Shown piece after piece: positions 44,301 to 59,300 of a stretch of 64,000 bases of DNA (positions are counted from its first letter, which is position 1; every line of letters begins with the position of its first letter). The stretch spans positions 91,560,566 to 91,624,565 of the forward strand of contig NC_060251.1 of assembly GCF_921293095.1 (NCBI RefSeq). The letters run 5' to 3'. The notes under the pieces are model-generated. The model worked only from the letters and a program-made list of their open reading frames with translations, ran no database searches and was not told the origin of the DNA. A program made the translations under genes and the position numbers. Origin of the DNA: Ischnura elegans. Lineage: Eukaryota; Arthropoda; Insecta; Odonata; Coenagrionidae.

Positions 44301-47300
44301 CTGTACAAGGGAGAGCAGAATTAGGCCAACGCGTACATCAACCCACGACTTGTTCTTTCAAAAACACCATTGAACAACAACTGAGATTACCCGGGTAATT
44401 TTTTCAGTTTCTTGAGTAAGCTAAAGATTTCTCAGGCATCAGACAAAATTTATCCTTTCAACAAAAATTCAAAGTTTCACCTTCATTCTTTATTCACCAT
44501 GGAATCTTCTAAAAATAGGTTGAATTTAATGTAGATTTGAGAAAAATGGAAAAATCTCGCGTTTATGAAAAAATTTAAGTTAGGAAAATAGTTTTAGCTT
44601 CTAATTAAATTGTTATCGATAAAAGCAGAAGATTCCGCAACAGTAAGAGGTTTATGATAGGATACAACCCAACTAGAGGCCACACCCCACCCAAGGGAGA
44701 AAAAAAATACCTGACCAGAAACCAAAAATTCTGCACTGCAATTAGGAGTGGCAATTAAGAGACTTTGGTTTGAATCCAAACTGAGCCACCAGAGTTTTTC
44801 ACAGCCAGCATCAGCCTTGATTGAAACCCACTTTGCCTAACTGTGTGGGAAGTCACTTTTCAGAAGCAGTGTTTGGAAATAATGTTAAAGAGCTGCTCGA
44901 GTCAGCCACACAGCATACACAAGAGTGCACTTACGATTAGATTTCATGAACATGTAATCAAGAGGAAGGTCATTCCCTTCTGCAAACTTCTCCAAAGTCT
45001 CCTTGGGTGTGTGGCTCAACGCAAACTGAAAGCAAAGACAAGCAGAGTGTTACAAGAGTGGTTTCCAAAAATAAATGCATCATTCTCTCACTTATTGACT
45101 TGCCAGCCATCTAACCAATGGAAACACTTGGACCCAAAATCACAATTCCCCAAAAGAACTCAGTACACGTAAGGAGGAAAATACAAGTTACGTCAGAGAA
45201 AAATCTTCGCATTGAAATTTAGCAATGAAAAGGATATTCACATCTGTATAGTCATTTTGCATTTTTCTTCCTTTTCTTACGTGAAGATGCCAACAAATCC
45301 TTCACTTTCACCATTTTTTCTCACTCTATCTTAATTAAAACAAGACATCAAAATGCCAAAAGCAAGGAATTTGGATGATTGAAAACATTTTACACCATAG
45401 CAGTCATTGAGGCATCGAAGATCCTGCCAGTATCTAGCAGGTGCATTCCCTGAGGTATTCAGCTGTAGTTCGTACAGCCTTTCATTCAGAATTAATATCA
45501 TCTCCACTATACACCATTCACTGGCTTGTCGTAATAAAGACATAAATAGAGGAAAAACATTGATTGCATTGATGAAACACTGACATTCTTTACAGTATAT
45601 GGTGCTCGGGGGTAACTGGGTCATAGTTTTTCAATGTGATAGTACCATTTCATTTTCAAATATGTATTTATTGTACAGATAACTCCAGTGAATGGGTGAA
45701 AATAAACACGTAGATTTGACAATAATATGACTAGCACATCATGTGACTTGAATTTAATTACTACCATTAAACAATATTTTATATTAATATTATTTTCACA
45801 TCTCAGTTGACCCCACTTACCCCAAAACTTGAGGGTAACTGGATCACCCCATGGCAAATCCCATTTGAGCACTGCCACAATTATTTTGGATAACTGGATC
45901 TATCAAAGTACTTTAAATTATCAGAAAAAATATTGGTTAACACAGCTATTTTGATTATTATGAATGTAAAGGCCGTTGTATCAGAACGGTTACGGAGACC
46001 TCACGGATTTCCCTTTCAAAACACAAACACCAGAGGCGGACTCTGCCAAGTCGAACATTCTGAGTTTGTGCTTCAGAGATTTCAATCGGTGGGGTGAATT
46101 CTCAGCTGAAAAATGCGCAGTAAATTCTCGGTGAAGCTTCATTCAATTCACTGCAATATTCATGAACTCTTCCGCGCATTCTTACATTATTAGATATAAA
46201 ATCAATAAACATTAATATAATCTAAGAGTTGCATCTCGAGCAATGACGTGTGGCCAGAAGGTGTAGTGGTGGACAGATATTTTTTTCGGAATGCAACAAA
46301 GAATCCCCTTCCCGGATAGTTGACTCGCAGATAAAAGTGCTACATCTGAATATTCAGTGTATTCGCAATAAACTGCTTGAACTTGAAGTGCTCGCGAGTG
46401 AATATAAACCGGATGTGATTTGTTTAAGTGAACACTGGTTAAACCAAGAAGAAATATGCGCAATAAAACTCCCAGGGTATCGCACTGTCGATGTTTTCTG
46501 CCGTATAAACTATAAAAATGGGGGTGTAATTATATTACTGGAAGAATCACTCTGCCACACACCAGTTAAATGTACGAATTTTCCAAGATCGACTGATAAA
46601 ATTTTTGAGTATTGTATTGTTGAAATTATGAAAGACGAGTGTAAATTCATTGTAGTTTCACTGTATCGATCTCCATCCACTGATTTCCGGGTGTTTCTGG
46701 ATAAATTTCAACGATTAATTGAAGAAATTCATAAATGTAACAGGTACTCTAAAATTATAATAACCGGTGATTTCAACTGCAATTTACTCCACAATACAAA
46801 AGACAAAACTGATTTCTTAGATATTCTTGCCGCTTTTGATATCAAAATAACAAACTTTGCTCCCACTAGAGTTACTCACTCCACTCAAACAGTGATAGAC
46901 AACATCCTAACCAACATTGACCTCAAAGATGTGAGCACCCAGGTAACTCATGAGCATATCTCAGATCATCTTCCCTTAATTGCTACCTTTAGATACAATG
47001 CAAATCCTGAAGCAAAGTGCCAAATCAAAAGAAACTTTTCTGACCAGAATATGTCACATTTCCTACTGTCTCTCAATTCCCAGGACTGGTCAGAGGTCTT
47101 TAATGCTAAATCTTTTGAGGAGAGTTTCCATAGTTTTTACTCAGTTTATCTGCACCATTTTAATGTGTCATTTCCTATGGAAACGAGAAAAATACATTCT
47201 TTTAGACAAAAAAAGTCCTGGATCACAAATGATATAAAATTCTACTCATCACTCCTTAAAAAACTGGCATATGAAACAAAATTGTCTGGTAGTTCCAAAA

Positions 47301-50300
47301 GCAAAGACCATTACAAACTCATGAAAAAACAGTACAGACTTCTTCTCTCGAAAGCTAAAAAAACATATAATGATGCAACTTTATCTAAAGCTACTAATAA
47401 AACTAAAGCTGCTTGGAAAATTATAAATAGTGCCAAAAACAAAGATAAAAACTATGTCTTACCCAGCTCTCAATTCACTTCTAGTGAAAAGTCAAAATGT
47501 ATGTATGATCTAGCTGATGCTTTTAATAAGCATTTTAATTTGTTACCTGACACCTCAGATGTAAGTCCTGGCACTAATTCTGCTGCGTTTAAGGCACCTT
47601 CTATCTTTATGATGCCCTCCAATGAAATAGAGCTAAAGTCCGTAATAGCAAATTCATGCCAATACAGTTATAGTTCTGGTGTTGATGAGATCCCTGGTAA
47701 TGTAATATACCTCAGCTATGATATGATTAAGTCTCCATTTCTGCATCTAGTTAATGAATCTCTGAGACTTGGAATTTTTCCAAACTCACTCAAAGTGTCT
47801 AAGATTGTGCCCTCTTATAAGAAGAAAGGTAATACTGATGATTTGAATAACTATAGGCCAATTGCACTGCAAAATGCATTTTCCAAAATTTTTGAAAAAA
47901 TAGTCTACTCAAGATTTGTATCATTTTTAGACAAACATAACCTACTTTCTAGTAATCAACATGGGTTTACAAAAGGAAAATCCACAGTTACTGCTATTAC
48001 TCATGCAATTGATAAAATACTGGTATCCATTGATAATAGAAATGAAACTATGGCTTTATTCTATGATTTTACGAAAGCATTTGATCTTGTAAATCATGAC
48101 CAGCTATTGATTAAACTTTATAGATTGGGCATTAGGGGTACTCCGCATCAATGGATAAAATCATATCTACACAATAGATCTCAGGTGGTGACCATAAAAT
48201 TTGATGGAGTCAAATATACTTCAACTGCTCGTCATTCAACAGTGGGTGTTCCACAAGGATCAACTCTTGGTCCACTATTATTTTTATTATATGTAAATGA
48301 CCTTTCATCATCCTTATCTTGCAATCAAAATAATACACCAGTTTTATATGCTGATGACACGACAGTGATAGTGTCATCCAATTCTGAACAATCATTGATT
48401 GATCAAGCTCAGTTAATTTCAAATGAGATCAGTAAATGGTCAAAGGATAACTTTTTAATTATTAACCCTAACAAAAGCAATTTAATGCACTTTAAGACCA
48501 GTGGCCCACGATCAGAAAACATCAGTGTAAGTCTGAACAGTAAACCTATTGATCAAGTGGATAACTGTAAATTCTTAGGAATACATCTGGATTACAAAAT
48601 GTCCTGGGCAGACCACATTGTATATATCAGCGGCAAACTTAGTTCTACTTGCTACTTGTTAAGACAGCTCAGTTCCACAGTGGAAAGGAAAACTTTATTA
48701 AACCTATATTACAGTGACTTTTATTCACATGTTACTTACAGTGTAATTTTCTGGGGATCAACTTATAAATCCATTAAAATATTCTGTCTACAAAAACGGG
48801 CCATGAGAATAATTGCTCATAAAGGCTATAGGTCTCCCAGTAGACCAATATTTAAAGAATTGCTTGTACTACCCATTCCGTGTGTATATATATTGTCAAC
48901 TATTATGTATATAAAGAATAACCTGAAAAATTTCACTTTCAATAACAGTGTACATAGCCATAACACTAGATCGCAAAGTGATATTCATCACAATTTTGTA
49001 CGCACCAGAGTTACTAAAATGGGGCCCACAGAAATGGGCATCAAACTTTTTAACAAATTACCGAAGGAGATTAAAAATGTAAATAATTCTAATTTGTTTA
49101 AAGCCAAGTTAAAAAAACTACTTCTGGCTAAAATGTATTATTCAGTTGATGAATACTTAGGTGATGAATTTTAACTCTTTATGTTAACAGGTAATTATTC
49201 CTGATTAATTATGTATATCTGTATTTTTCTGTATTTACATGTATTATTGACGTGCCTTATATCTTGACCATTGCAAATGTACTAGATCGTTGGGCAAATA
49301 AAGATATTATTATTATTATTATTATTGCCAATCAAAATGCGTAATATTATTCCCCGAATTGACCGATCGCATGGATTCAGGAAAGTATGGTATCTCAGCG
49401 CTACATTACTAAACTGAATACTTAAATTGATTCATTATGTTATACTGCGATCTAAGGGGGCCCATAGTTTGCATTGTCTACTTGCCTTTAATCATTATAT
49501 CTTCTGCCTTTTATATACTACGTAGATTGACGAATCTGGTGGTTTCACTGTCACAGTTAATACATGCACAAGGGGTTTCAAGGATTACGAGCAAATAACA
49601 CAAAAAAATACCAGTAAATCACTATATTCTTAGACACATTCACACGCACATACACTCAATCTTTCACGCACACAAACATACTTTCATTCTCTCATATCTC
49701 AATAAAATGATGTGAAAATATAATCATTTGAATAATTACTTCGCTGGAAACATCGAAGAGTATTTCAAATGCACGAAGCTAATAAAAAGTGAGCTTTTAT
49801 TCAGCCAACTCCATCATTAATTTGCAACAAAGTTAGTGGGGAAAAGCTTTCAATAACGCAGTATTCATTTACATTGGCACACAATATGAGAGAACGAGAA
49901 AAATCAGCTTAATAAAATCTTTGCAAAATACAACACGGTAAATCAGTCGCCAGAAACATGTAAACAAGTACGCAATTAATATCGTGTGTCAACTTTTTCT
50001 TCACTTTTTCGCAGCGTTCATTGCTAACACTCAAAATTTCAATGCCTTCACGTGGGTGTCAACTAATTCTTTTCCGCAATAAAGATTTCTGCTCGTACTT
50101 CATTATCTTTTAATTCCACAGATGGAAATGTCCAAACTTAAGGATACAATTTCTAATGTTTGAAAGTCGGAGTTGGGGTGCGTATGGAGTGTAACAAGCT
50201 GTACCCTACAGGAGTGAGCGCAACCACTTCCATTGCTAGAACTGCAAATTTTCACGTTGATTGGTGAACTGGGATTTATAAGCGATTTTTCTACAGAAAT

Positions 50301-53300
50301 AAATGAAAATTCCTTCGAGGAATGATAAAAAAAATGGGTCACTTTATTTTGTTTAGCACGTAAAAATCTCGATAACTATTCGATATTTTTTCTGCCATTG
50401 GGTATAAGAGCGAATATCTACTTCATCGCGCTCTCCATTCAAAAATTGATGTAATCACTTGAAATACGGTTATCACTTACGTAAGTACGGATTTACGTAA
50501 GTCGAGACATACGTAACTCGGGGGATGCCTGCAGTTAATTTAGATCATTAATTAAGCGTGTACATAGTGGAAATACGGTTTGAGACATAATTTTTGCCGT
50601 CATAGGTTATCGGGCGATTGACTTCCAGGTAGAGGGTCTACACTAAAGCCTTCAAGGTTTCGGTATTCATGGGGGAGAAATGGAGCGGTGGCTGAGTTGC
50701 GTATGAATAGCATAAACACATAAAAGGGTCCACTACAGAGTCTCAAACACAATGACTTCATTCCCTCCCAGCAGTCGTAGGCACTCTGCATCTGAAGTAT
50801 ACAGTGCAGCAGTTGCCCAGCAGCTGTTTCGATAGAGCCATACAGTGTAAAAACCAAGAGAACAATGGCAAAAAATAGGAATACAGATAGAAAAATCAAG
50901 AAGTTATCAAGAAAAACCATAAACCAAGAAGAGAAATTGAAAGAGGTCAATTTCTTTGAAAATTGAGAGTGTCAAAGCGATATTGCGTGGAAGTTTAAAC
51001 TCACGATGCTTTATTCTGAATAAAGACAAAGTTAAACATCAGTGACCTCAGCCGTACCAACTTCAACCAAGCGGTCAACACTTACGGAAAGTTCATCGTG
51101 AATCGAGCCACTTCCTCGTGGTGAGTTCTGGGTAGTTTCTTCACGATACTAACAGAGAGCTACTCAGTGTAATGCTTGGTGTTCAGGTTCTGTTCTTTCT
51201 CAGCCTTGGTTGAATTTCTTGTTTTAAATAGCTCCACAGGTACGTAATTCGTCATTATGATTGATGATAATTTAAAATAATTCACCTTATTTTTACTTTT
51301 TGTGGGATTATTAACTACCATATGAAGACTTGCTAAAAACTTAAATTCAATCGAAATAAATATCATTTTAACTGCGATTTAGCCCCCAAAATGGAATTTT
51401 AGAAACGTATGCAAAAATGAGTTTTGTTTTGCGGGTGGTCTATACTACAATTTTGTTGTTAATTCATAGACATTTTTGAACCATATATTTTGTCAAATAA
51501 ACTTCAAATTTCATTTTTATAAACTATAAACATGTATCCACTCTTTGATATTATCCATTATCCCATATTTTCATTAAATTCGTCTTCACAGCCGTTTTAT
51601 TCTGAAATCAGCCTGATTTTTTACAAAATTTTAAACTTTAGAGCTCGGGCGGCAGTGGTTAATATTATCCGATTTGAAAAAAAATTTGTGTGCGAGATCC
51701 TTATATCATTTCGCAACTTTCCCGCACAGGGCAAATTTGATCAGGGAAAAAAATCTTTTTTCGGCCTACCCTAATGCACAGTCCTCATCAAGTATAGCTT
51801 ACGGAGATGGAATGATTAATAGGGAGGTGTTTTTCAGGTTCTGATGCATCACTTTAAAGCATGTACAGTCCTCATCAAGAGTTATTTATCACTATCCAAA
51901 ACCAAACCATTAACCCAACTGCCCTGACCTGCAGAGCAACGCTCGACCGCAAAATACCGTATATCTCCGAATATAGTCCCCCTCTGAATATAGTCCCCCC
52001 CCCAATTTTGAGACCTCGGTTTTGGCAAAAATTTTAAAATGCAAAGGAAGGCAATTTTTCTGTGGCTAGCAAGTTAAGATTCTAGAGTCGATAAAAACCA
52101 TTATTTTCTGTGAAGATTAAGAACAAATCTGTTCACATATTTTCCATCACAACAAAATAACTATACCTAGGGGTCTATTCTCTAACTCGAAGCTCCCGTC
52201 GTGGTAGCTTCGAACTAGCTACCAGAATTGGCTACCAACCTTATTCTCTAACAGGGAGTAGCTTTCTCAGACCGAGAATTTCTGGTAGCTTTCTCAGACC
52301 GGATATGGGGTATGAGAAATATTTCGTGCGAACTCAGATTTTACTCTTAGAACCAATGAAAACGCTCGTTTCATTTCGTAACCTGCGGGAAAATCATAAT
52401 GTAGTCGTTCTCGGCTGACTTTTTCTTCTAGTTGAAATTAATGTGCTTTGTAAATTACGAAATGCTGAGTGCCTTCAGCTTTCATAATAATAGAAATACG
52501 AATAATAATAGAAATAATTATATTTGGATAAGCGGCTTTTATATCAATTCAATAGTTTCGATCGATGCAGCAGTTTATGTCACGATTGATAATCATGTAG
52601 GCCATGTAAATATAATGAAGAGAAAATGTTAATAAACTACCAACACATTAAACCAATGCTATCACATTGTCGTTCTAATTCCCGAGAACTTTACACTCAG
52701 CGCTCCTTATGCTTTTGCCTGTTTGATGCAAAAATTTTGATGACCAACTGTTTCTGTGCAGAGATTGTTCCTTCTTGCACTGCGAGAGAATATCGCAATA
52801 ACATGTGCATACGATAAGTGTATATTATTTCGGGAATATCTTCAACAAAGTTAATGGGAAGGTGGAGAAAATTATGTTTGAAAGTTACGTCATTTCACTC
52901 AGATTGGCCTAAGCAATCATTTTAGGCTCACAATATGCTTCAATCGATATTTACACAAAACTCTACTGTCGTGCCGTTCTCACGACGGCTAAATTAATAT
53001 TTAAATGGTTTTATGAATAAGTATTATATGCCAACCGCCAAGCTTGCACTATTGCAAGCGAGGGAGATTCATTAGAACTTGACCATCATTGTGAAAAAAC
53101 CTATTAAACGTAGTTCCTTCTCCCAATATTAAAACCATATTATATTATTGTTTTTGTGATGACTTCCTCCGTGGGCTTCTGGAATATCCATGGCTACACT
53201 TTCTCAAAATTCAAAACAAATACACCAACTTAACTACCGGCACTGAAATTAAATGCGTATATACGGCCAAAGACACACAAATGAAAGCAGAATGATATCA

Positions 53301-56300
53301 TGAACACATTTATTCATTGGAAGAGCAAAAAATTTATTAATAACTATCATGAAACACCTTACATTGCATTATAACACAATCCACCTCTCTCCGGTCTGCA
53401 TCTATGTAACACTAAACTCTCTTCACACAATCACTTCACAACAAAGATCGTTGCTAATAATGCACGGTAAAGTTTATCATAAATGTATAAACACTTGCAA
53501 AAATAAGACATCCATCTCTGTGCAGTGGATACATTGGCATTGGTAATGATTTCAACGCATCAATATGTACCGTCACTACAACAGTCTCTCGCAACATCAA
53601 TAATAATCACTGTTTTCGGGGTTTTTCTTCTCACTAGTAATGACTTCATGCAAAATAAGATTTCACGTGATATAAAATGATTGAAAGCAACATTTTTCTT
53701 CTCCAAATAATGAAATCAACTAGTTAACGCGATCGATAGTTCACTCCGAAACATATATGTTTAGTCACGAAATTTGTCACTCATGCCCACTACTTTGTTA
53801 AGAATACAATAATTGAAGGCTTCAAATAATTTACGCAGCATTCCCGACCTCATTAAAGAAAATAATTACGCAAAACAACAAAAATAGTCAACACTTTTCT
53901 TGTTTACCACTCAATCGCTAGCCGTGTCAAGAAAGACTGATGGGATAGAACAAAAGATTAGCGACACGCGCCACTTGGTTCACGGCGGTTCATATGAATT
54001 CCCATGGCCCTATGGGAATTCCCTATGTATTTTGATGGTAGCTAGCTGAAGCGCGGGGTTCGAGGGCGCGCTTCGCGAAGCTACCGTGGTGGCTAGTTTG
54101 AAGCTACGGAAGTAGCTTCAAATCCCATAGAGAATAAGGGTTGGAGCCTAATAAGCTACCGGTAGCTTCTGCAAGCTCCCTTCGCCGGAGCTTCAGCGTT
54201 AGAGAATACAAGTGGGAGCAAGTAGCTTAATTAAGCATCTTTCCACCAGAAAGCTACCGCGCTTCGAGTTAGAGAATAGACCCCCTAAAACATGTTGTGA
54301 TCCATTGCATGTATCAGTAATTTATAGTTCCTTAACCAGATGTAATGAAGAAATGAGAAAATGTTTTAAGTATCCAAGGCTATTGTATTTTTTAAACATT
54401 CACAAATTATTAATATTTTTGATTTCGAAATGACTACAAACAATGTCAATATATAAGCTTTAACTTAAATCCCATAAACAGTATTGCATTTGGCCCTGAA
54501 ACTTCCTTAGATCCAGTGTAACACACCCATCAAGTCATCACAAATCCAAGTGACCTGAAGAATTTAGGAAATCTAAATAAAATTGTGTTAAATAAATTAT
54601 AAACATTATAAAAATATTGCCATCAAATGCCTGCTAAGCAAAATAATTAAACTACAGGACTTACAAATATCAAAGTAATAAAATTTAGAAATAAACTTTT
54701 TCCAACAAACGTTAAAACTGAAAAAAATATTATACAGTAAACTCTTGATTTTACGAAGCAGGATTTTACGAAGTTTTCGATTATACGAAGTGATATTGCG
54801 GTCCCGGCGAAAAGCCTATGCTAAATACATGGCGCTATTCGATTATACGAAGTTTCGATTATACGAAATTTTTTGAATTTACGAACCTCGGCTCGGTCCC
54901 TAGGAGCAAATGGCATTCGTTTATACGAACTACGGCGAAAAATTTGTCAACAAAACTAGTTACGCCGGCGTAAGTAGCTAAAAAATCAGCGCTTTCAACT
55001 GTGGTCCATCAAAAGTGCGAAATCGTAAATGATAATGCAACTTTGGAGAGAAATGGGTCGCCAAAAACCTCACTGTGGGAATTTAGGGGGAGTAGGAGTT
55101 CAGTTAAAATAACGCGGCTGACATTATGCCCCTATTTACGTGCCTGTTCGTAAACATAGCATCGACAATAATTCGTAGTTTAACATGTCAGGAAGGTCGC
55201 GCGGAGTATTTCGAACACCCCTAATTAACCCTTTGCACTGCTGTGAACGTACTTCGAAGACTACTTGACTACTTTTCGCCGAAGCACTTCGAAGGGTCCC
55301 TAATCCGGGACCCTTTCCTCGACGAGCTCACCCTCGCTGGCCCCTGAAACTGGGCTATTTTTTAATGCATTACCTGACGCAACCCTGGGTTTCAAAGGGA
55401 AAAGGTGCCATGGGGGGAAAAAGAGTAAAGTGCGTGTTACTGTGGGGCTGTGCGTCAACCAAACGGGCACGGACAAAATAAGCCCGTTGTCATTGGGAAA
55501 TTTGAAAGGCCACGGTGCTTAAAACATGTAAAATTGGAAGCCCTCCCAGCTTTTTACCATGCAAATAAAAACAGCTGGATGACCCGAGAAATTTTCCAGA
55601 AAATGGTTATACGTCTACAGAGAAAAATTGCTGGAGAGAACCGCAAAATTGTTTTAATAATGGATAATGCCACCGTCCATAAATTCGTGGAAGATCTAAA
55701 ATTGGCTAATGTTCGAGTCCTCTTTTTACCCCCGAACTCGACTAGCAAGTCCCAGCCCTTGGACCAAGGCATTATCCAGGATTTTAAAGTCCTGTACCGG
55801 AAGAAGCTTGTGCGGTATTACAGTGGAACTTGTTTAGTACGTTTCTGAAGGGACCACAAAAAATGAACGTACTAACCAGGAAAACGTGCTAACGAGGAAA
55901 GTAAAAAATAGCAGTCGGGGTAATTGCAATCTATGGAAAAGTCGTCATAATTACAATTACTATCGGTAGTTCTCGTAGGATCGCCTTCCTTAACTCTTTT
56001 CACCTTTAAAATAAAGAAAATGGGCGCTACATTGAAAAACAATACCATGTGAATAAAAAATCACAATGTTTCATAGATTTCCCGAAGACAATTACATGAA
56101 AACGGCGTCTTTCTCCCGTGATTTATCATATATGTATTTATAGAAAGAGGACAAGTAAAGCTAAGTCATTTATTTTTTGTCACAGCATACTCGGAGAATA
56201 TAACAACAACCCTGAGTATGTCAACGGGCTGTTTTTAAGCATCATAAAAATTGGACAAAATTATATTAAATTACGGCAACAGCCGTACACATTCGCTTCT

Positions 56301-59300
56301 GGAATAAAGCCATATCGATTGTTATAGCGATCGATATATCGAATAATAACACGCAAGATTATTAGATTACGACGTAATTACAAGAAGATTTTATATTATA
56401 CAGTTGAAATTTACTTTTAAAATTTGTTTAATGTCGTCTGCTTTCGTGCCGAGATCAAGTATTTTTAAGCTAAGCTTCGCGTGGAGATCCAGAGCATCGT
56501 CTGCTCCCGCAGCAGTAGTCAAATACGCACGTACTCCGTAGCATTGACGTCGTGCAGTACTGCTTTAGATAAAGTGGGAATTGGATAAGACTCATTTCTT
56601 CATCATGATAACTCGTGCAATAGCAACAATTGCCCACTCGTGAAATTTGTGCGCAGTGGGCACTCCAGAGGCAACAGAAGGTGAGGAGCTCAGGGTGGGG
56701 AAAATTGGGGCTTCTCATTGGCTGCAGTTTTGCATAGTCGGACATTCCTGATAAATGGCCATATTTTATTCTTCATCGCGTCATAAGAAATGAGAAATGC
56801 ATTTGGATAAATCACGGTCGAAGAAAGATATGTGGAATGAATGCAAGAATTTTAATGGCTAGTAATAATAAATTAAATCATGAATTCGGAGCTTTAAGAC
56901 CCTTAAGAAGATACTGGAGAACGAATTGCGGGTTGCGTCACGGCTAGCAATTGAGCGTACTAACCAGGAAAGCGCAATTTTTTCAAACGTACTAACCAAA
57001 TACTTTTGCCTGTATTTTGTTCCGATGGTACCGGGACCGAGAGAAATCGTCGTACTAAGGAGGAAAACGTACTAAGGAGGAACGTACTAACCAAGTTCCA
57101 CTGTACTTGCGATGAATCGGTATGTATACATTCATCTATTTTGCTCATGTGCGTTTGGATATCGATTTAGATATTTTTATTCATGATTATCATTCTTTCA
57201 AATCTATTTGCTACTTTTATAAATGGGAACAGAAATTTATAACATCCCGAAATGGACGTTGATACATGCAATCCGCGCCATTATATCTTTTCGTGTATAT
57301 ATTGGCCTTTGTGAATAAACGATTTAAATATCTTAAGTATTGGGCTCTATTTACCGCCAATTTATATTTCAAGCTTCTCGTAATGAAGATACACTTCCAA
57401 GTCTAACCATGAACTTTCTTCTCACGCGCTTCCCCGTTCTCCCATGCTGGGGTTCTTTCTTTCCAAAGCCATTGTTTACTCCCTCCTGCCGCCTTTGGCT
57501 GATCTTGCTGACACCCACCTTATGCTTCCCAAACCCCTCCTTCCCCAGCATTTCCCATTCACTCCCTCCCTAAGGTGACTGAGCTTGTGTGCGTCGCAAA
57601 AAAATACGGCCCCCAAAAGTAGACTGAGGCAGAGCTCAAGGCCATTTCCCCACCCTTCTTTCTCCTGCCCCCTTCACCAGTCCTTATGCTGACCACACTT
57701 CTTCCCTCAGCCACTCTTATTCACCCCACCCACTGGGAACGTTCCCCGATTGTGGAGAAGGGCATGGTTCATCTTTACCTGCAACGGGGGGAAGTTATTC
57801 ACCGGAGAGAGGCGGAAGAAGTATCTTCCACTATCGGGAAAATGGTGCCGCGCTTATAATTGTCTCTCTTCTTTTCAGCTGACTTTTCAATTGAAATTAT
57901 TTTCTTTGCTCTTTCCACACTATATTTATTTACGATTATGGCGCGACTATTTTTTAGTGCTAAAACTAAGAAAATCTTTTCTCTATGTCAATGATCCTTT
58001 GCAAAACTTTCAATACGGCGGAGAAAGGAACACGAAAACTAAATGAGGTGACGGTACAGCTTTTGCATGTCATTTTTTGGGAATTCACGCTAGTGAACTA
58101 ATACTTAACCACGTTGAGAAATGATAAAACGTCTCTTGAAGGAAAACAATCAATGTGGATAATAACGTTTCTATCTCTATTTCTCCGATACTGTAAGATG
58201 TTTCTCCTGTCATTTTCCGGTTGGAACCTTGCTCCAGTCGGCATAAAAGGAGAGAAACATACTATATGAACAGGTCACCTCACACCCGGTATGAAGAATA
58301 TGGTCCTGATGAAGAATTAAGTCTTTTATGGCAACGTCTGCGAAGATGATGGAACACAGTAGTCGGACGGAGAACTCAAACAGAATTTACTTCAAATATT
58401 CGCCGGAAGATAATCACATCCTACGCTATTTACGATCGTAATTGAATCTCAGTGGAAATAGAGCACATTCTGCTGAAAATACGAAGTAACTCGAAATATT
58501 AACTTACGAAGGTTATTTTGGAAACGGGGTAAGACCCTTGTTTTTCTTTTTTTCTCGTCACTGAGCGATAGAGGGCGACATAAATGGCGGTTAGGCCGGC
58601 TGCCGCTAAAATTCCGTGGGTGTCAGAAACAAATATCTATCTTTTGCATACTTAATAGTAGCTATTGGCTCCTAACCGCAAATTTATAACATTAAATTCT
58701 TATAATAAACATTGCAGTTCATTATTTGAGTACGTTTTCTAAACTGGTCGGGAATTTCTTTAGCGATCGTGGATGTTGAAGTATGATCAAGAAATGGGAA
58801 TTTTATGGTGGTATATGGTGGTATTTAACGATTTATCACATAAATCGATAGCAAAAAGCCTTTTCTATGATTTATACCGAGAATAACCACCGAAAACAGT
58901 TAAATAAGACAACTAAAGACCAAAAACGGCGGAAGAAACAAAAGCGAACATTTTTTTCGTGACTTATGAATAAGGTTTGAATTTACGAAACTCGATTTTA
59001 CGAAGTGCCAATTTTCCGGTCCCACTGACTTCGTAAAATCAAGAGTTTACTGTATCAATTTTCAATGCCTCGTCGCGAATCATTGCATAAGTTACACAAA
59101 GAGCTTCTGCTCTGCATTTGCGCACAAATTCGATGATATTTTCCTCTAATTCTTTGAATCTGCCGCATCGAGACCCCCGAAATGACTTCCGCGATGTATT
59201 AGCACTTTGCAAGCGCTGTGAATACTATGATTTACGGCGTATTCTGCAACGGCTATTTTTAAATTGGCATCGAAACTCCGTCTTTGATGGCCTCTAATCT

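Larger units (their letters stand above)
54735..59052 (+). mobile_element. E4: Tigger-type transposon nested in E2
   Basis: Ends CAGTAAACTCTTGATTTTAC and AAATCAAGAGTTTACTG, flanked by TA. It is the sister copy of 7368-12850 and retains the undisturbed gypsy target (54949-54962). It holds a truncated, frameshifted transposase (about 55345-55840) interrupted by E5. Confidence 0.92.

Noticed and set aside
50600..50950. 116-codon minus-strand hydrophobic frame as a membrane protein
   Set aside because: Composition alone suggests membrane segments; there is no family signature or supporting context, and AT-rich DNA often yields such frames.
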